The notes below the pieces were generated by a model. It was not told the origin of the DNA, ran no database searches, and saw nothing but the letters and a program-made list of their open reading frames with translations. DNA of 64,000 nucleotides, from assembly GCA_001566295.1 (NCBI GenBank), contig KQ964246.1:620001-684000 (forward strand), read 5' to 3'. Below, piece after piece: positions 1 to 10,908 of the stretch; the stretch's first letter is position 1; each line of letters starts with the position of its first letter. The translations under genes and the position numbers were made by a program. This DNA is from Microdochium bolleyi (lineage: Eukaryota; Ascomycota; Sordariomycetes; Xylariales; Microdochiaceae).

Positions 1-192
1 GGAGCAAAGAAGAGTCCTAGGCAGCTCTGAAGCGACAACGGCCGAGCGGGCAGGATGACGGTGGCTGTACGGGGTGTGTCGAATAGACAGCTTCGGGATC
101 GCGGTCATGGAGCTCCACAACACCAGCTGTGCGCTCTATGCGTCGAAGCCGCCAGGACCTGGACGACAACCGTGAGGAGGAGAGTGACCTAC

Positions 193-308
193 GCCGGGAC
201 TTTTCTTGTTGGGTCAGGACAGGCATTGAACCAGTGGCCTTTGATGCCACAATTGTAGCATGGGGGGTCGCTTGCGCCGCCGTAATAGCCAGGCGCCCCA
301 TCAACCAT
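193..308 (-). CDS. CCHC zinc-knuckle protein, first coding exon only (partial)
   Basis: Reading leftwards from an ATG at 308, the frame gives a Gly/Tyr-rich leader and then a single zinc knuckle, CYNCGIKGHWFNACPD, which fits C-x2-C-x4-H-x4-C, followed by a basic Pro-containing tail (PTRKVP). Such knuckles bind single-stranded nucleic acid or protein partners. The frame stays open upstream to about 440, so an earlier start is possible. A plausible GT donor (GTAGGT) follows codon 38, and the frame stops three bases later if it is not spliced. I cannot find a convincing next exon: the nearest acceptor would give a 34-nt intron, too short for this genome. The rest probably lies beyond the left edge. 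The family resembles small hypothetical zinc-knuckle proteins of ascomycetes; the specific role is unknown. Confidence 0.45.
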
Positions 309-1935
309 GATGGAAGGACCACGCGCAATGCGGCCTCCGACTACGCTACCTGGACTCCCAGACTGAATGCCGATGTTGGGATGACCTGGATGGCATTTGT
401 GGCACCAGCACAAGGAAAGCTCTGAAGTCAAGTCAGTCACCCGGATTTTGAAGAGCGATCATCAGCAACCGGGACGAGAAAGCAAGACGGGGTACTCACA
501 ATCGCGAAGTATGGTTTAGCGGTGCTGTTGGGCCAGCAGGCAATGCTGCTGAGGTGCTCCGGGGCTGGTGGTCGACACTTGAATTCGAAGATGGCGGTCT
601 GACAGAAAGTGGCAGATGGTCACAGACCACTACTGAGTGAGGATGCGAGGCGAGGCCTCTGTGGTGTCAGTGACTGGCGGGTGCCCTATCTCGCGCAGAG
701 GCGGTACGTGATCGAGTACACGTCGCGTTGAAAAGTGGTGTCGCCCGGTCGTGGTGGAGCGGCCGCGGCTGCGCGCAATGCCGGAGGCGCAACAAGGGCA
801 GCACAGGCGCCAGGCAGTCGATCAGGCACTGGGGACATGAGCAAGATGAGTCCGGAGCCGTCCAGGATCGCAGGCGTGCTCGAGACGGGATGCTACATGG
901 ATGGCAGCTGGGCGTCGCGAGCTGGGTCCAAGGGCGAATGCGACAAGCCAATGCCGGTGGACTCGAGTCGGGTCTGGGGTTCGGTCAGATCAAGCCAAGG
1001 GTCCTACAGCTCCGGGGTGCCCAGCCCGCCCTGCGCCTGTCACCACGCTAATCACGCCAGGGGATCCACTCTCCAGCAATGGGCTGGCAACCAGCTGCTC
1101 CCAAGCAAGACAGCTGGCGCGCGTTTGGGCATCGGCAGGCCTGGGCTTCAGGACCTAGGGCATTCAACAGTACCGTATTAGGTATCGTGGGATGGTACAT
1201 GAAGCCGGTCTGGCGAGCCTCTGCGCGGATCTGCCAGAAGAGAGTGGGCGAATTCAGGTAGGTAGCAGACGGACACATATAACCTACTGCTGCTTCGCAT
1301 GCTTCATCCTTGAAGCCAAGGCGAGGTACGCCCAGACGGCCAACCCGGAAATTGATTGTGTTCGTTCCGATGTATAGGACAACCTGGTGTAAGGCGCATG
1401 TGTTTCTTCCCAATAAGACGTTACCTCGGCACGATTTGAAACCTCATCTTGAGCTGTACGCAATCTTGAGGTGGGATATGCCCGGAGCAGAGCATACAGC
1501 GATAAGAGGCTCGTCATGGGCGATAAGAAGCTCGAGGGGCGGAAGCAGCTCCAGCCCTGAAACGGAGCTACTGCCAGGCGCAAGTCATCACCGGCCATCC
1601 CACCTCAAAGTGCAAGCCCAAGACGGACTCCCCTCTCAACTTTTGTCGCGTGTGCGGAGCCTGGTTGTGACGCCTCTCGCCACACGCTTACAGCATCCAA
1701 CGATGCATGCCGCTTAACCCGACCGCTCGACGACCGACCTGCATAAACCGACTATTTTTCGCAGCCTCATGTGACGGCTTCCACACACCAGGACCCCTCG
1801 ATGAACATGTTGGCGGCGACATCCACTTCCTTCTTAGACCAGTGTTCATTCTCCGGAGCGCAAGGGAGCTGATCTCCCCCAACAACCTCAGCTCGCGACA
1901 TCCCGTGTCTACCTTTCTCTCCTCCTTCCCTCAAA
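309..1935. other. Intergenic, no supported gene
   Basis: This holds the upstream side of the zinc-knuckle gene and the promoter and leader of the phosphatase gene. Overlapping short ORFs on both strands around 700-1700 have no recognisable domain and no coherent splice structure. A donor-like GTGAGT near 500 and an acceptor-like CTTCAG near 427 on the minus strand could mark a 5' leader intron of the zinc-knuckle gene. Confidence 0.4.
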
Positions 1936-3040
1936 ATGCCTGGGCTGCCAGGTCAGTTTTCCCTCTCTCCATGTACCAGAGAAGCGCCGCAAGCGACTAA
2001 CTTGGTGTTGCCCACTTTGCAGCCTCGGTCGACCTAGATGAATGCATCTCGAGACTCTACAAGAAAGAGCTACTGGCTGAGTCGGTCATCGAAGCAATAT
2101 GTGCAAAGACGAAAGAGCTGCTCATGCGCGAGAGCAATGTCGTGCATGTGCGCGCGCCCATCACAGTCGTCGGTGATATCCACGGCCAGTTCTACGACCT
2201 CATAGAGATCTTCAAGATCGGTGGATGGTGCCCGGACACCAACTACCTCTTTCTTGGTTCGACCTCCCGCAGGCATGACCCATGGTCGCATACGACTTGC
2301 TGACTCACCGCCATCTTGATACAGGCGACTACGTCGATCGTGGCATGTTCAGCGTCGAGACGATCTCGCTGCTTGTGTGCCTTAAGCTTCGCTACCCCAA
2401 TCGCGTGCACCTCATCCGCGGCAACCACGAGTCGCGCGGCGTGACGCAGTCATACGGCTTCTACACGGAATGCTCGCGCAAGTACGGCAACGCTAACGTT
2501 TGGCACTACTTTACCGACATGTTCGATTTCCTCACGCTCTCCGTCGTCATCAATGACCAGATCTTCTGCGTACACGGAGGTCTGTCCCCGTCGATACACT
2601 CAATCGACCAGATCAAGATCATAGACCGCTTTCGAGAAATTCCCCACGAGGGGCCCATGGCCGACCTTGTGTGGTCAGATCCAGATCCGGAGCGGGACGA
2701 ATTTTCACTCTCGCCACGCGGCGCAGGCTACACGTTCGGTGCCCGCGTCGTCAAGAAGTTCCTTGCCGTCAATGGCATGAACCACATCCTGCGTGCCCAC
2801 CAGCTCTGCCAGGAAGGCTTCCAGGTGCTATACGACGACCACCTGAGCACTGTGTGGAGTGCGCCGAACTACTGCTACCGGTGTGGCAACATGGCCAGTG
2901 TTCTCGAGGTCAGCGACACTGGAGAACGGTTCTTCAACGTATTCGCTGCAGCCCCCGAGAACGATGCTGTCAAGGACATGCAGCAAGGAGGCATCGACAA
3001 GACAGCGGACGGCAACGCTTTGCCTGACTACTTTCTATGA
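1936..3040 (+). CDS. ppg1: Ppg1-type PP2A-family serine/threonine phosphatase
   Basis: Three exons (1936-1951, 2023-2256, 2325-3040) join into a 321-residue metallophosphatase. The core signatures are all present: GDIHGQ (residues 56-61), GDYVDRG (84-90) and GNHES (116-120) for the two-metal site, then SAPNYCYRCGN. The protein ends in DYFL, the PP2A-family tail whose terminal leucine is carboxymethylated. The text around DTNYLFLGDYVDRG, QIKIIDRFREIPH and FNVFAAAPEN matches yeast Ppg1 better than PP2A, Pph3 or Sit4. In yeasts and filamentous fungi Ppg1 is linked to glycogen accumulation, STRIPAK-type signalling and selective autophagy; that is family knowledge. The first exon is only 16 nt, supported by GTCAGT and TTGCAG splice sites of a 71-nt intron. 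The gene converges on the RhoGDI gene. Confidence 0.93.
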
Positions 3041-3694
3041 GCAGCTTCAATCAACGCAGCATATATTCCATCATTCTCCAGAAGCGCGCTGAACCTCGGT
3101 CTCAGCACGAACAGTTCCGTCATATCATTGGCGCTGGGCATGCCCGAGGAGGAAATGATCATTGTCCTGCCTTCATCGACAGCCTTCTTTTCTTTTGTAC
3201 CAGTCACGATGACGAGCGCATGAGATACCTGCTCCTTTTGTATATACGGCTTTACTGTATACCCATCCCCGAGATTATCGGGGCATAGCCTATTATAGAG
3301 AACAATGAACGAGCCTCTTTGACTTTCTTTTAGCACAAGTGTTTCCTGCATCATGTCATGCAGTGCAACAGCCTCGGCCGCTAACAGTGGCCATGGGAGG
3401 GCCGCACAGAGGACAACTCGTATTGAGGATTCCTGAGTCAGCACGGACATGGCACGCCCAGATGGTACTACAGTGGTTGGTTCACTCTCGTCTTCAAAGT
3501 CATCTGTCCAGTGGCATTCTTTTGTGTGTTTTATCTAAGATGGTGCGCTGCCTTAAACGCATGGTATGGACTGGTATTCATAAAATTCGTAATCTTTTCG
3601 AGAGATGGTCTTGTGGGATGGTCCTGGTGGAGACCATGTTGCGAGATGCGAAGAGAGTTTGGACCGAGCCGTTCCATTCATGCAGAACTTCGCT
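3041..3694. other. Intergenic between convergent genes
   Basis: Shared 3' flank of the phosphatase (+) and RhoGDI (-) genes, presumably carrying both 3' UTRs. Open frames here match no family I know, and I see no RNA gene or repeat. Confidence 0.5.
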
Positions 3695-5463
3695 CTACCA
3701 GTCCTTGGCGATGTCGAAGCTCCACTCGAATTTCAAGTGGGTAGTCTTGTCGTCGTCGACGAAGCTGGAAATGGCGTTGTAGTGGCCACGGGACAGCATA
3801 CCAGAAGGTGCCTCTTCCTCGGCGACTGTTTGGTCCGTCAGCACATGGAACAACGAAGGGGCATATGCTCTTGATCTTACATTTCTTAGTGTACAGGGGC
3901 TGCGTGTCCGTGTTTGGCGCGTAGCTTCCCTGTCGAACGAGTCAGTTTGTGTGAGCCAAGAAATTGGGAATCATCGTTTCCGGGTCTCAACTTACCAGCA
4001 TCTCAGAGTCCTTGCTGACCTTGATACCCTTGCGCTTTACGACCTGGACGTAGTGCAGGCCGCTCAGGATTTCGTGCTGGACCTTAAACGAGACAGACAT
4101 GGTGAACTTGGAGCCCTCCTTGATGGTGAATGGCTTGTCCTTGAGCGTTGTCTCGCTGCCGGGTTGGGACAGGTCGATGGTGACGGGCGGGCGGCCGGGT
4201 GAGTCCATGGTCAAGGCCTTGATGATGCACACGCGCTTGTCGTTGGGGTCGGATAGGTCCTTGCCGCCGCCGAGACCAAGCGATTGCTTGTATCGCTGCA
4301 GAGACTCATCGCCAGCATCTGTGATTCGAAGCGTGTTAGTCGGTGATGGGCTGGAGAGTGCTTTCAGCATTGCAGTATTCTCGACAAATCCGTGGAGCAT
4401 CAGAGCAGAGATCCTCGGCGAAGTATTGCATCTGGAAGTCTGGCTAGCCGTATTGTCCCCAAAGAATCCAGGCGCTCCGCAGCATGTCATGTAAGGATCA
4501 AGCCCGTCTTTATGTGTTTTTGTAAAGTGGTCCAAATCCAGTAGGGAGATGTCAGACCTCCGAACGCTCGTTGATAGTCTTTTGAAAAAGCCCGGGACAT
4601 TCTCGAGCGCTGCCGTAGAGATATTCTGGGTGGCCGCCGGTGCATAACAATGCCGAGTGGCCTTGCGGCCTACGTCTAGCAGGCTGGCCCTGCCAGTCTG
4701 GAGCATGATGAGTAGATCATCTCTTGTCCCCTGGGTGTGATTCTCCTGAAGCATGATGGACCGTAGGGCTGAGACCTTGTGGCAGGGATGTATGTTGAAG
4801 AACCCGAGGATGAAGAACGCAGTTTCGCATGGGGCACGCCATGTTCCCTTCGATTGATCGAGGAGCGTTTTTTTCTCCAAGTATTCACTGGAGCGAACGG
4901 CGTGCTTGGGATATTGGATATGGTCGATGGGTCTGTGTCATGTGTATGCGACTGATCGATTGCCGGACTTTTGTTGGGCCTGAATCGTGTTGACGTGCTC
5001 CGACAAGACAATATGAGGTTCTCTCTGATTCTGGTTGCTCTTGTTGTAGAAGAACGCCATAGTCTGGCTGGTCCCGAGCATGAAATGCGATTGCGATAGC
5101 TTGCGAACCCTTGCCGACTTACTGCCGCTGGATGTCTGGACGTGATTTCAAGATGGGTCCAGGCTTTGGGGTTCATAGAAGGACAGGCTGGTGCCTCGTC
5201 CGTTGCGTTGATTGTGTGGCCGCACAAGCAAGTTCCCAGGCTCGGTATAGAGGCCGCGCCTTGGAGGTGCTGTCCGTCGCATCAGGCAGTAACGGATCCA
5301 AGACGTGGTGATGAATGGTGCATGTTACATGGGAAAGATTCATACAGTCACGGTGAAGTCACTTACCCATGCTCTGGTAATCAGCCAAGCTCTGCTTTGG
5401 TTGCGAGAGCTTGTAGCCCTGAGTCTGCTCGGGCAGGATGTCCTCCTCCTGCTGAGATGCCAT
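3695..5463 (-). CDS. rdi1: Rho GDP-dissociation inhibitor (RhoGDI)
   Basis: Four exons on the minus strand (5463-5367, 4318-3996, 3929-3881, 3825-3695) give 199 residues. The protein extracts prenylated Rho GTPases (Rho1, Cdc42, Rac) from membranes and holds them GDP-bound in the cytosol. Visible are the acidic N-terminal regulatory arm (starting MASQQEEDILPEQTQGYKL), and the immunoglobulin-like prenyl-binding domain with FTIKEGSKF and GLHYVQVVKRKGI. The C-terminal strands carry SYAPNT, PSGMLSRGHY and a final FEWSFDIAKDW, all diagnostic of RhoGDI. The first intron (4319-5366) is 1,048 nt, far longer than any other intron here. Its 3' half is open in frame with exon 2. The other introns are 66 and 55 nt. 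Length and ends match fungal Rdi1 proteins. Confidence 0.93.
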
Positions 5464-7230
5464 GGTGTCGATGTGTTGGCGTCGATGCGTAAGGCTAGGT
5501 CGAGGGTGCGAGGTGTATGTCTCCCTCTTGTCGGCTTTGTTATGCGTTCTGGTGAGAGGCTGCCTCGATTGGGGTCTTCGGGAAACACTGATCGGCTAGA
5601 ATGGCGGTGATGCTGGAGTGTATTTGTAGGGGTAGGTGGAGCAGGAGAGCTCCCCCATTGTTGCCATGTGCTGCACATCGAGGTGGGGTTCGTAGGGTGA
5701 GGGGCGGAGGGGTCAAGCCTCGACTGGAGCAGTCTGACCCGTTCGTACCTGAAAGCCACCTTCTGCTCCAGCTGGTATCATAGTATCGTCGTGCCCCCAA
5801 GCGCCAGTCACAGCGCTTCGAGATTGCTGGACGATGCTGAGCTGGAATCGAACCCCCCTCTCTCCGCCTCGGACGTATCTGATGGATGCACCTATCCACT
5901 TGAGCTGGCCCTCACCCGGTTCTGAATGGTCAGGGTGGCACCAGAGAGCACTTGCACAGCCTCTACTGAATGGTTCATTCATATATGGGTACTTAAGGTC
6001 AGTATGCCTTCTGACATACCTCTGCAGTCGTGGGAACAGCGGGTGGCCGCGATACCTCTCAAGACGTGTCGGGTAGCGCATTATGCTCCTCGGTCATTCT
6101 GCGACGGAACCATGTCTCATGGGGAGTGCCGCCGTGCTAGAATCAGCAATGCACGATGAGTTTGCACTGTGCAGCGCACGAGACTCGAGAGAAAAGGAGA
6201 AGCTCGAGCCCGCCCGAGCTGTCGCAGACCTCGACGAGGTCCTCGAAGATCCCCCAAAAATGGAGGGCTCAGATGAGATGGTCTGAGCTCCGACCTCCTG
6301 GTCAGAGATTGGTCGCGCTGGAGTGCGGGTGGAGCGCGCAATGGGCCATGTGCAGATTGATTTCTCCGTTCTGGAAGCTGACAGCTTGCAGGTACTTTGC
6401 ATGCGCCCCGGGCGGTACTCGATTCTCGAGCTGAGCTGTTAGCCGTGGCTGTGGCTTGTGGCTCAAGCACACTAACAGACTCTGGAAACCGGCATGTGCC
6501 TCTCTGGCCTCCTGGTACTGTCCAGTCGGCGCTTGACCGGGGCCTGCGAGCGGGAGATGAGAAGGCCGGCCCTCTTTGGGCGTTGCGAGGAGCCGGAAAG
6601 GGACAGGGACAAGGAAGCAAGCTGGCGGCCCCGGGTTTTACGGGCGCTCCCTGTCGTCGCGAGTGCGCGCGCGCAAGACAAACTCACCCAGTCGCAGGAA
6701 CAGCTGGGGCACTCAGTCCTTCAGTCAGTCAGTCAGTCGCATTGGTCGTCGCGACAGTCCCGTCGCCTCCACCCCGGTCGACCAGCACAACCCTTTTTTT
6801 CCTCGCCCTCCTCCTACCTGGCCGGTCCCCTCGAGTTCCTTAATCAATTGTCGCGACCCAGCTTCGCCCCGAGTGAGTCCGTCCTACGCGCACCCCCTTC
6901 GTGCGCGTCTTGTCTCCTCCCTCTACATACCTGCTCTTCCTCACTGGCTTGCACTCCTTCGAGCAACGCACTGCCCACATTCCCTCCCCATTCTGTCTTG
7001 TACGTCTATCCTCGTCGCCCCTTGGGTCGCGACCCTGCGCAACGCAGACTGCGCGTCCGTTTGTGCGCGCCTTCCTCAACACATTCGCGACCGCGCGCAT
7101 CGCCTACGATTCCGATGATCGCCAGCTAACACACGCGGATCGCATTTCTGTCTAGACCTCGGTTTTATTCTCTATCTTGCAGTTGCTCTCGCCTGGTTTC
7201 TGGATCAGACACGACCGCAAAGACCTCAAG
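5464..7230. promoter_or_regulatory. Divergent upstream region of RhoGDI and Bqt4 genes
   Basis: Contains the RhoGDI promoter, a tRNA-like relic near 5834-5915, and a long pyrimidine-rich leader before the Bqt4 ATG with a (TCAG)n tetranucleotide run at about 6721-6738. Several small ORFs have no recognisable domain. A 5' leader intron for Bqt4 is possible (GTGAGT near 6871, CTAG near 7155) but not proven. Confidence 0.4.
5834..5915 (-). pseudogene. tRNA-like sequence with intact A and B boxes
   Basis: On the minus strand 5844-5854 is GGTTCGATTCC, a perfect RNA polymerase III B box / T-loop. 5897-5908 reads CAGCTCAAGTGG, a near-consensus A box / D-arm. Box spacing suits a tRNA gene. However, the would-be T stem (GGGGG against CCAGC) and the acceptor strands do not pair, and I cannot fold a clean anticodon arm. 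It looks like a degenerate tRNA or an isolated Pol III promoter element rather than a functional tRNA. Confidence 0.35.
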
Positions 7231-8573
7231 ATGGCTGCCCCCAGACACCTTCCTGCTAAGCACAACCCGATGCTGACGGAAGACGTTCCGCCTTGTAAGT
7301 CCAGCGTGTTCCGGTTGTAACCATAGTGGCTAATGCTGGTAATTAGATGCCGACTTGGTCGCTCGCCGCAGGCTCGGTCAAACACAGTTGACTGCTAAGA
7401 TGGTCGCTGCGGGCGCTGCGGGCGACGTCGACCCCTCGAGCCTCGGCGTCTTCGACTATGCACACCTACGCGCGCCGCTTCCCAAGGGCATCACGTCCGG
7501 CATCTTCAAGTCGTCGCCTAACTCATACTTCCTGATGCGCCGTAGCGCCGACGGTTACGTTTCCGCTACCGGCATGTTCAAGGCTACCTTCCCTTACGCC
7601 GAGGCTAGCGAGGAAGAGACGGAGCGTAAATACATAAAGTCGCTCCCTACGACGAGCCCTGACGAGACTGCCGGCAATGTCTGGATCCCCCCGCAGCAGG
7701 CTCTGGCCCTGGCCGAGGAGTACAAGATCGGTCCTTGGATTAGCGCCCTTCTCGATGCTGATGAGATTGCGGTTACAAATGCCAACGAGACTTCGCCGAA
7801 GAAGATTATCGCCCCTCCTAAGTTTGAGCTACCTAGCTCTGAGCCAGCTTCGCCGCCAGCTTCGATCTCGCGCAGTACTCGCGCGCGCCGTTCCGCCAGC
7901 CCCAGCAAGAAGCGAGTAATCGCCTCGCCTCGCAAACGCTCATCGAAAGCTACTGCCCAAGCTGTAGTAGATGTTCCTACGCCAGTCATCGAATCTGCAG
8001 GCGAGCTGGCCACACCTGCCCCGTCCACAGCAGCCGATGATATTCTCATCGAGACGATCGAGAAGGAGCCTGCCGTAGTCCTTGCGCCCATGGAAGAAGA
8101 GCCCAAGGTCCAGGTCAAGGTCGATCAGGACGTCAAGATCTTCCGTGGCGTTGAGACCACTCACACTGCGATCGAGATTGACCTACCCGTCTCCGGCCAG
8201 CCTAGCGCCGAGGATGCTAGGAAGATGATCGAGGAGGCCAAGGCGATGGTCGCAGCTGCGGCAGCGGAAGCTGCTGCTTCGTCAGGCTCCAGCGTCAAGT
8301 CCAAGCGGAAGGCAGAGGATATCTCCACGGCACCGGAGGAGGAAGGCGCCCAAGAGCCCACCGGCGAAGCTGAGCCCAGGTCCAAGAAGGTCAAGACAGA
8401 GGTACAGCTTCGCAAGGAGCGTGTGCGAAACAGGGCTCTGGTTGGACTTAGTGCCACGCTCGCAATCGGGTAAGTGATAAGCCAAGCCTGGTTTTTGGTC
8501 ATTATAAGTTGGACAGGAGCAAGCTGACCTCTATAACAGTGCTCTTATCCCATACGTCATGGGCGTTTTTTAA
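7231..8573 (+). CDS. bqt4: Bqt4-like telomere/nuclear-envelope anchor with KilA-N/APSES fold
   Basis: Three exons (7231-7294, 7347-8469, 8540-8573) encode 406 residues. Residues about 40-150 form a KilA-N/APSES-like domain, including SYFLMRRSADGYVSATGMFK and WIPPQQALALAEEYKIGPWI. A long low-complexity Ser/Pro/Ala/Glu linker with basic KKR/RKR patches follows. The end is a single hydrophobic helix (RALVGLSATLAIGALIPYVM) at the extreme C-terminus, so it is a tail-anchored protein. This matches fission yeast Bqt4, an inner nuclear membrane protein that holds telomeres at the envelope through Rap1 and helps form the meiotic bouquet. Here the last 11 residues, half of the membrane helix, sit on a separate 34-nt exon. 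The preceding donor creates an in-frame TAA, so a retained intron would cut the anchor. Function is inferred from architecture and similarity. Confidence 0.82.
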
Positions 8574-9697
8574 AGCACACGCACCTGCTCTGCGGCATCC
8601 TCAAGGGCAACGCGATACACGAACGCAGGCTCCGCAACAGACAGCACCCCCCCCCCCCCCCCCCCCCCCCCGATTCGACTTGATTTTTGCACATACCCCC
8701 TTTTTTCCTTGCAGCGCTGTCATGGCCGACACGGAGCCTGACGCTGTATTTCGGCTGCCATTGCACATAGATGGCTTTTTTGCATACAACTCAGCAGCGC
8801 GCGCGCCGACAAATCGACAAGTCCAGCAAGCCCGGCCTGCACCCAAGACACACGACTGCGGAGGCATAATATAATGAAAGATTCTTGATACCACTCTTTA
8901 CCACCACATTGTAGTTTCACTATTGGGTTATTGGCGCAGACGGTTTCTGATTACACAAATGCGGGGAGGACTGGCGTCCGGGTTGGGTAGTTGAAAACAA
9001 AACCGCTAGAGGACTAGATTAGCCATCTGCAGTTCCCGGCAAACCACAGTTCTTTCCAACAACCAAGTGTCCAAAAATTGCGTTCTTTGTGTGCTTTGGC
9101 CAGTCTGTGTTATCCTGGTCTACGGTTCTCCGGGGCATTGAAGATCTTGAGCTGCGCCGGGTGCTTGAATGGCGCGCTTTGTGCCTTGTGACAAGTAGAG
9201 CGATTTCAACTGACACAGGCCAGACTTGTGCGCTGTGATATGCCCGAGCTGGTCTTGTCTGTGTTTCTTGTATCTTACACCGACTGTCTCGAGACTGTAC
9301 GGAGTACCTACATACGCTAGAGTACATACAGAGGACACCCTTGAGGAATGCCGAGATTGGGATTGCCTAACAAGGGTCAAGTCATGGCGTCGGTGCTTAG
9401 CACCGGCAAGGGGCGGTTCAACTTTCCCCGGAAAACAGTACCCCGCGCGAGCACCTCCACACGCCCTCCCCAATTCGAGCTCTGTCAATGCCGGGGGACC
9501 GACCGGGTGCCTTTTTTTGCGGCCAGCTCGGGCTCGTCAGTGCCGGCTCGGCGAGCGAACCGGCGACACGATCTTTCCTTCCACCTCCCTCTCAGTTTCC
9601 CGACTATCCTCGGTACAGAACCTTCTCCCAGTCATTTCCCTCCTGCCTCTGGCGGCCCTGTACACTCCAGCCAGCCTCAAGCTCACACTCGCCCGTC
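8574..9697. other. Intergenic with poly-C tract
   Basis: Holds the Bqt4 3' flank, a 25-nt poly-C run, and the promoter and leader of the dehydrogenase gene. No convincing coding region or RNA gene is visible. Confidence 0.45.
8647..8671 (+). repeat. 25-nt poly-C homopolymer
   Basis: An uninterrupted run of 25 cytosines about 75 nt after the Bqt4 stop codon, within its likely 3' UTR. It may be real, or its exact length may be a sequencing or assembly artefact. Confidence 0.9.
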
Positions 9698-10908
9698 ATG
9701 AGGTCACACGCTGTCGCGTGGAGCATGCTCCGCACCACACCGCGACGAGGTTTTTCGTCGACGGCAAGGAGGCTCGACACCTATGGCTTCATTGGCCTGG
9801 GTCAGATGGTATGTTCTGTTGTGGTGCCCCAGAGTGACAACAACTCGCAGATGTTCCCTGTAAACGTTGGTGGAGAGTAATAGGCCACCAACCAGCACCT
9901 CAATGACCTAGCGACTAATTCGAACGATCTTCCAGGGCTACCAAATGGCAAAGAACCTCCAAGCCAAGCTCCCATCCACGGACTCGATACGTATATACGA
10001 CATCAACAAGGCCGCTGCCGAGAAGCTGGTCGGCGAGATGCGTGCGTCATCCCCTGGCGGCGCCGTGGTCGAGATTGCCGACAGCGTGAACCAGGCGGCT
10101 CGGGATGCTGTAAGTTGCGAGACAGGTCTACAATCGTCGTCAGATGGCGACACAGCTAACGGAATCATATCTTCTCCCATGGAACCAGGATACCGTCATC
10201 ACCGTCCTTCCAGAGCCCTCCCACGTCAAGGGCGTCTTCTCCGAGATCCTCACGCCAGACCTGCCAAAACGGGAGCGGATATTCATCGACTGTTCGACCA
10301 TTGACCCCTCAAGCTCGCGCGAGGTGGCCAAGACCGTTTCCGATGCCAAGCAAGGCCAGTTCGTCGACGCGCCCATGTCCGGCGGCGTCGTGGGCGCCAC
10401 GGCGGGCACCCTAACCTTCATGCTCGGCGCACCCGACGTGGCCGTCACAAAGCTCGAGGCGATCCTGCTGCGCATGGGCAAGCGCGTGCTGCACTGCGGG
10501 CCCCAGGGTACGGGACTCTCTGCGAAGCTGGCCAACAACTACCTCCTCGCCATCAACAACATCGCCACAGCCGAGGCCATGAACCTCGGCATCAAGTGGG
10601 GCCTGGACCCCAAGACGCTGGCCAACATTATCAACGTGAGCACGGGCAAGTGCTGGCCCAGCGAGGTCAATAACCCCGTCGCGGGCGTGGTCGAGACGGC
10701 GCCCGCGAATCGTGACTACAGCGGCGGGTTCGGTATCAGCCTCATGAAGAAGGATCTCAAGCTCGCGATCCAGGCCGCCTCCGAGGCCGGCGCGAACCTC
10801 GAGCTCGGTGACCGCGCGAAGGAGGTGTACGAGACGGCGGAGAAGGTCGAGAGCTGCAAGGGCAGGGACTTCTCTGTCATCTACCGGTTTCTCGGCGGCA
10901 AGGAATAA
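9698..10908 (+). CDS. 3-hydroxyisobutyrate dehydrogenase, mitochondrial
   Basis: Three exons (9698-9808, 9936-10109, 10189-10908) encode 334 residues. The enzyme oxidises 3-hydroxyisobutyrate to methylmalonate semialdehyde with NAD+ in valine breakdown. Residues 1-27 are an Arg/Ser-rich presequence suited to mitochondrial import. The Rossmann dinucleotide loop G33-L-G35-Q-M-G38 follows, split by the first intron just after Met37. Family signatures are present: the substrate-binding DAPMSGGVVGATAGTL and the stretch GTGLSAKLANNYLLA, whose lysine is the expected catalytic base. GFGISLMKKDLKLA lies in the C-terminal helical domain. Length and motif order are normal for the beta-hydroxyacid dehydrogenase family. 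Introns are 127 and 79 nt. Confidence 0.93.

Noticed and set aside
735..1181. 148-codon plus-strand frame near the left edge
   Set aside because: Gly/Ser/Ala/Arg-rich text without domain, overlapping several other chance frames; no splice context.
6494..7129. 211-codon plus-strand frame before Bqt4
   Set aside because: Low-complexity Ser/Pro/Arg text across the pyrimidine-rich leader and TCAG repeat; consistent with a 5' leader.
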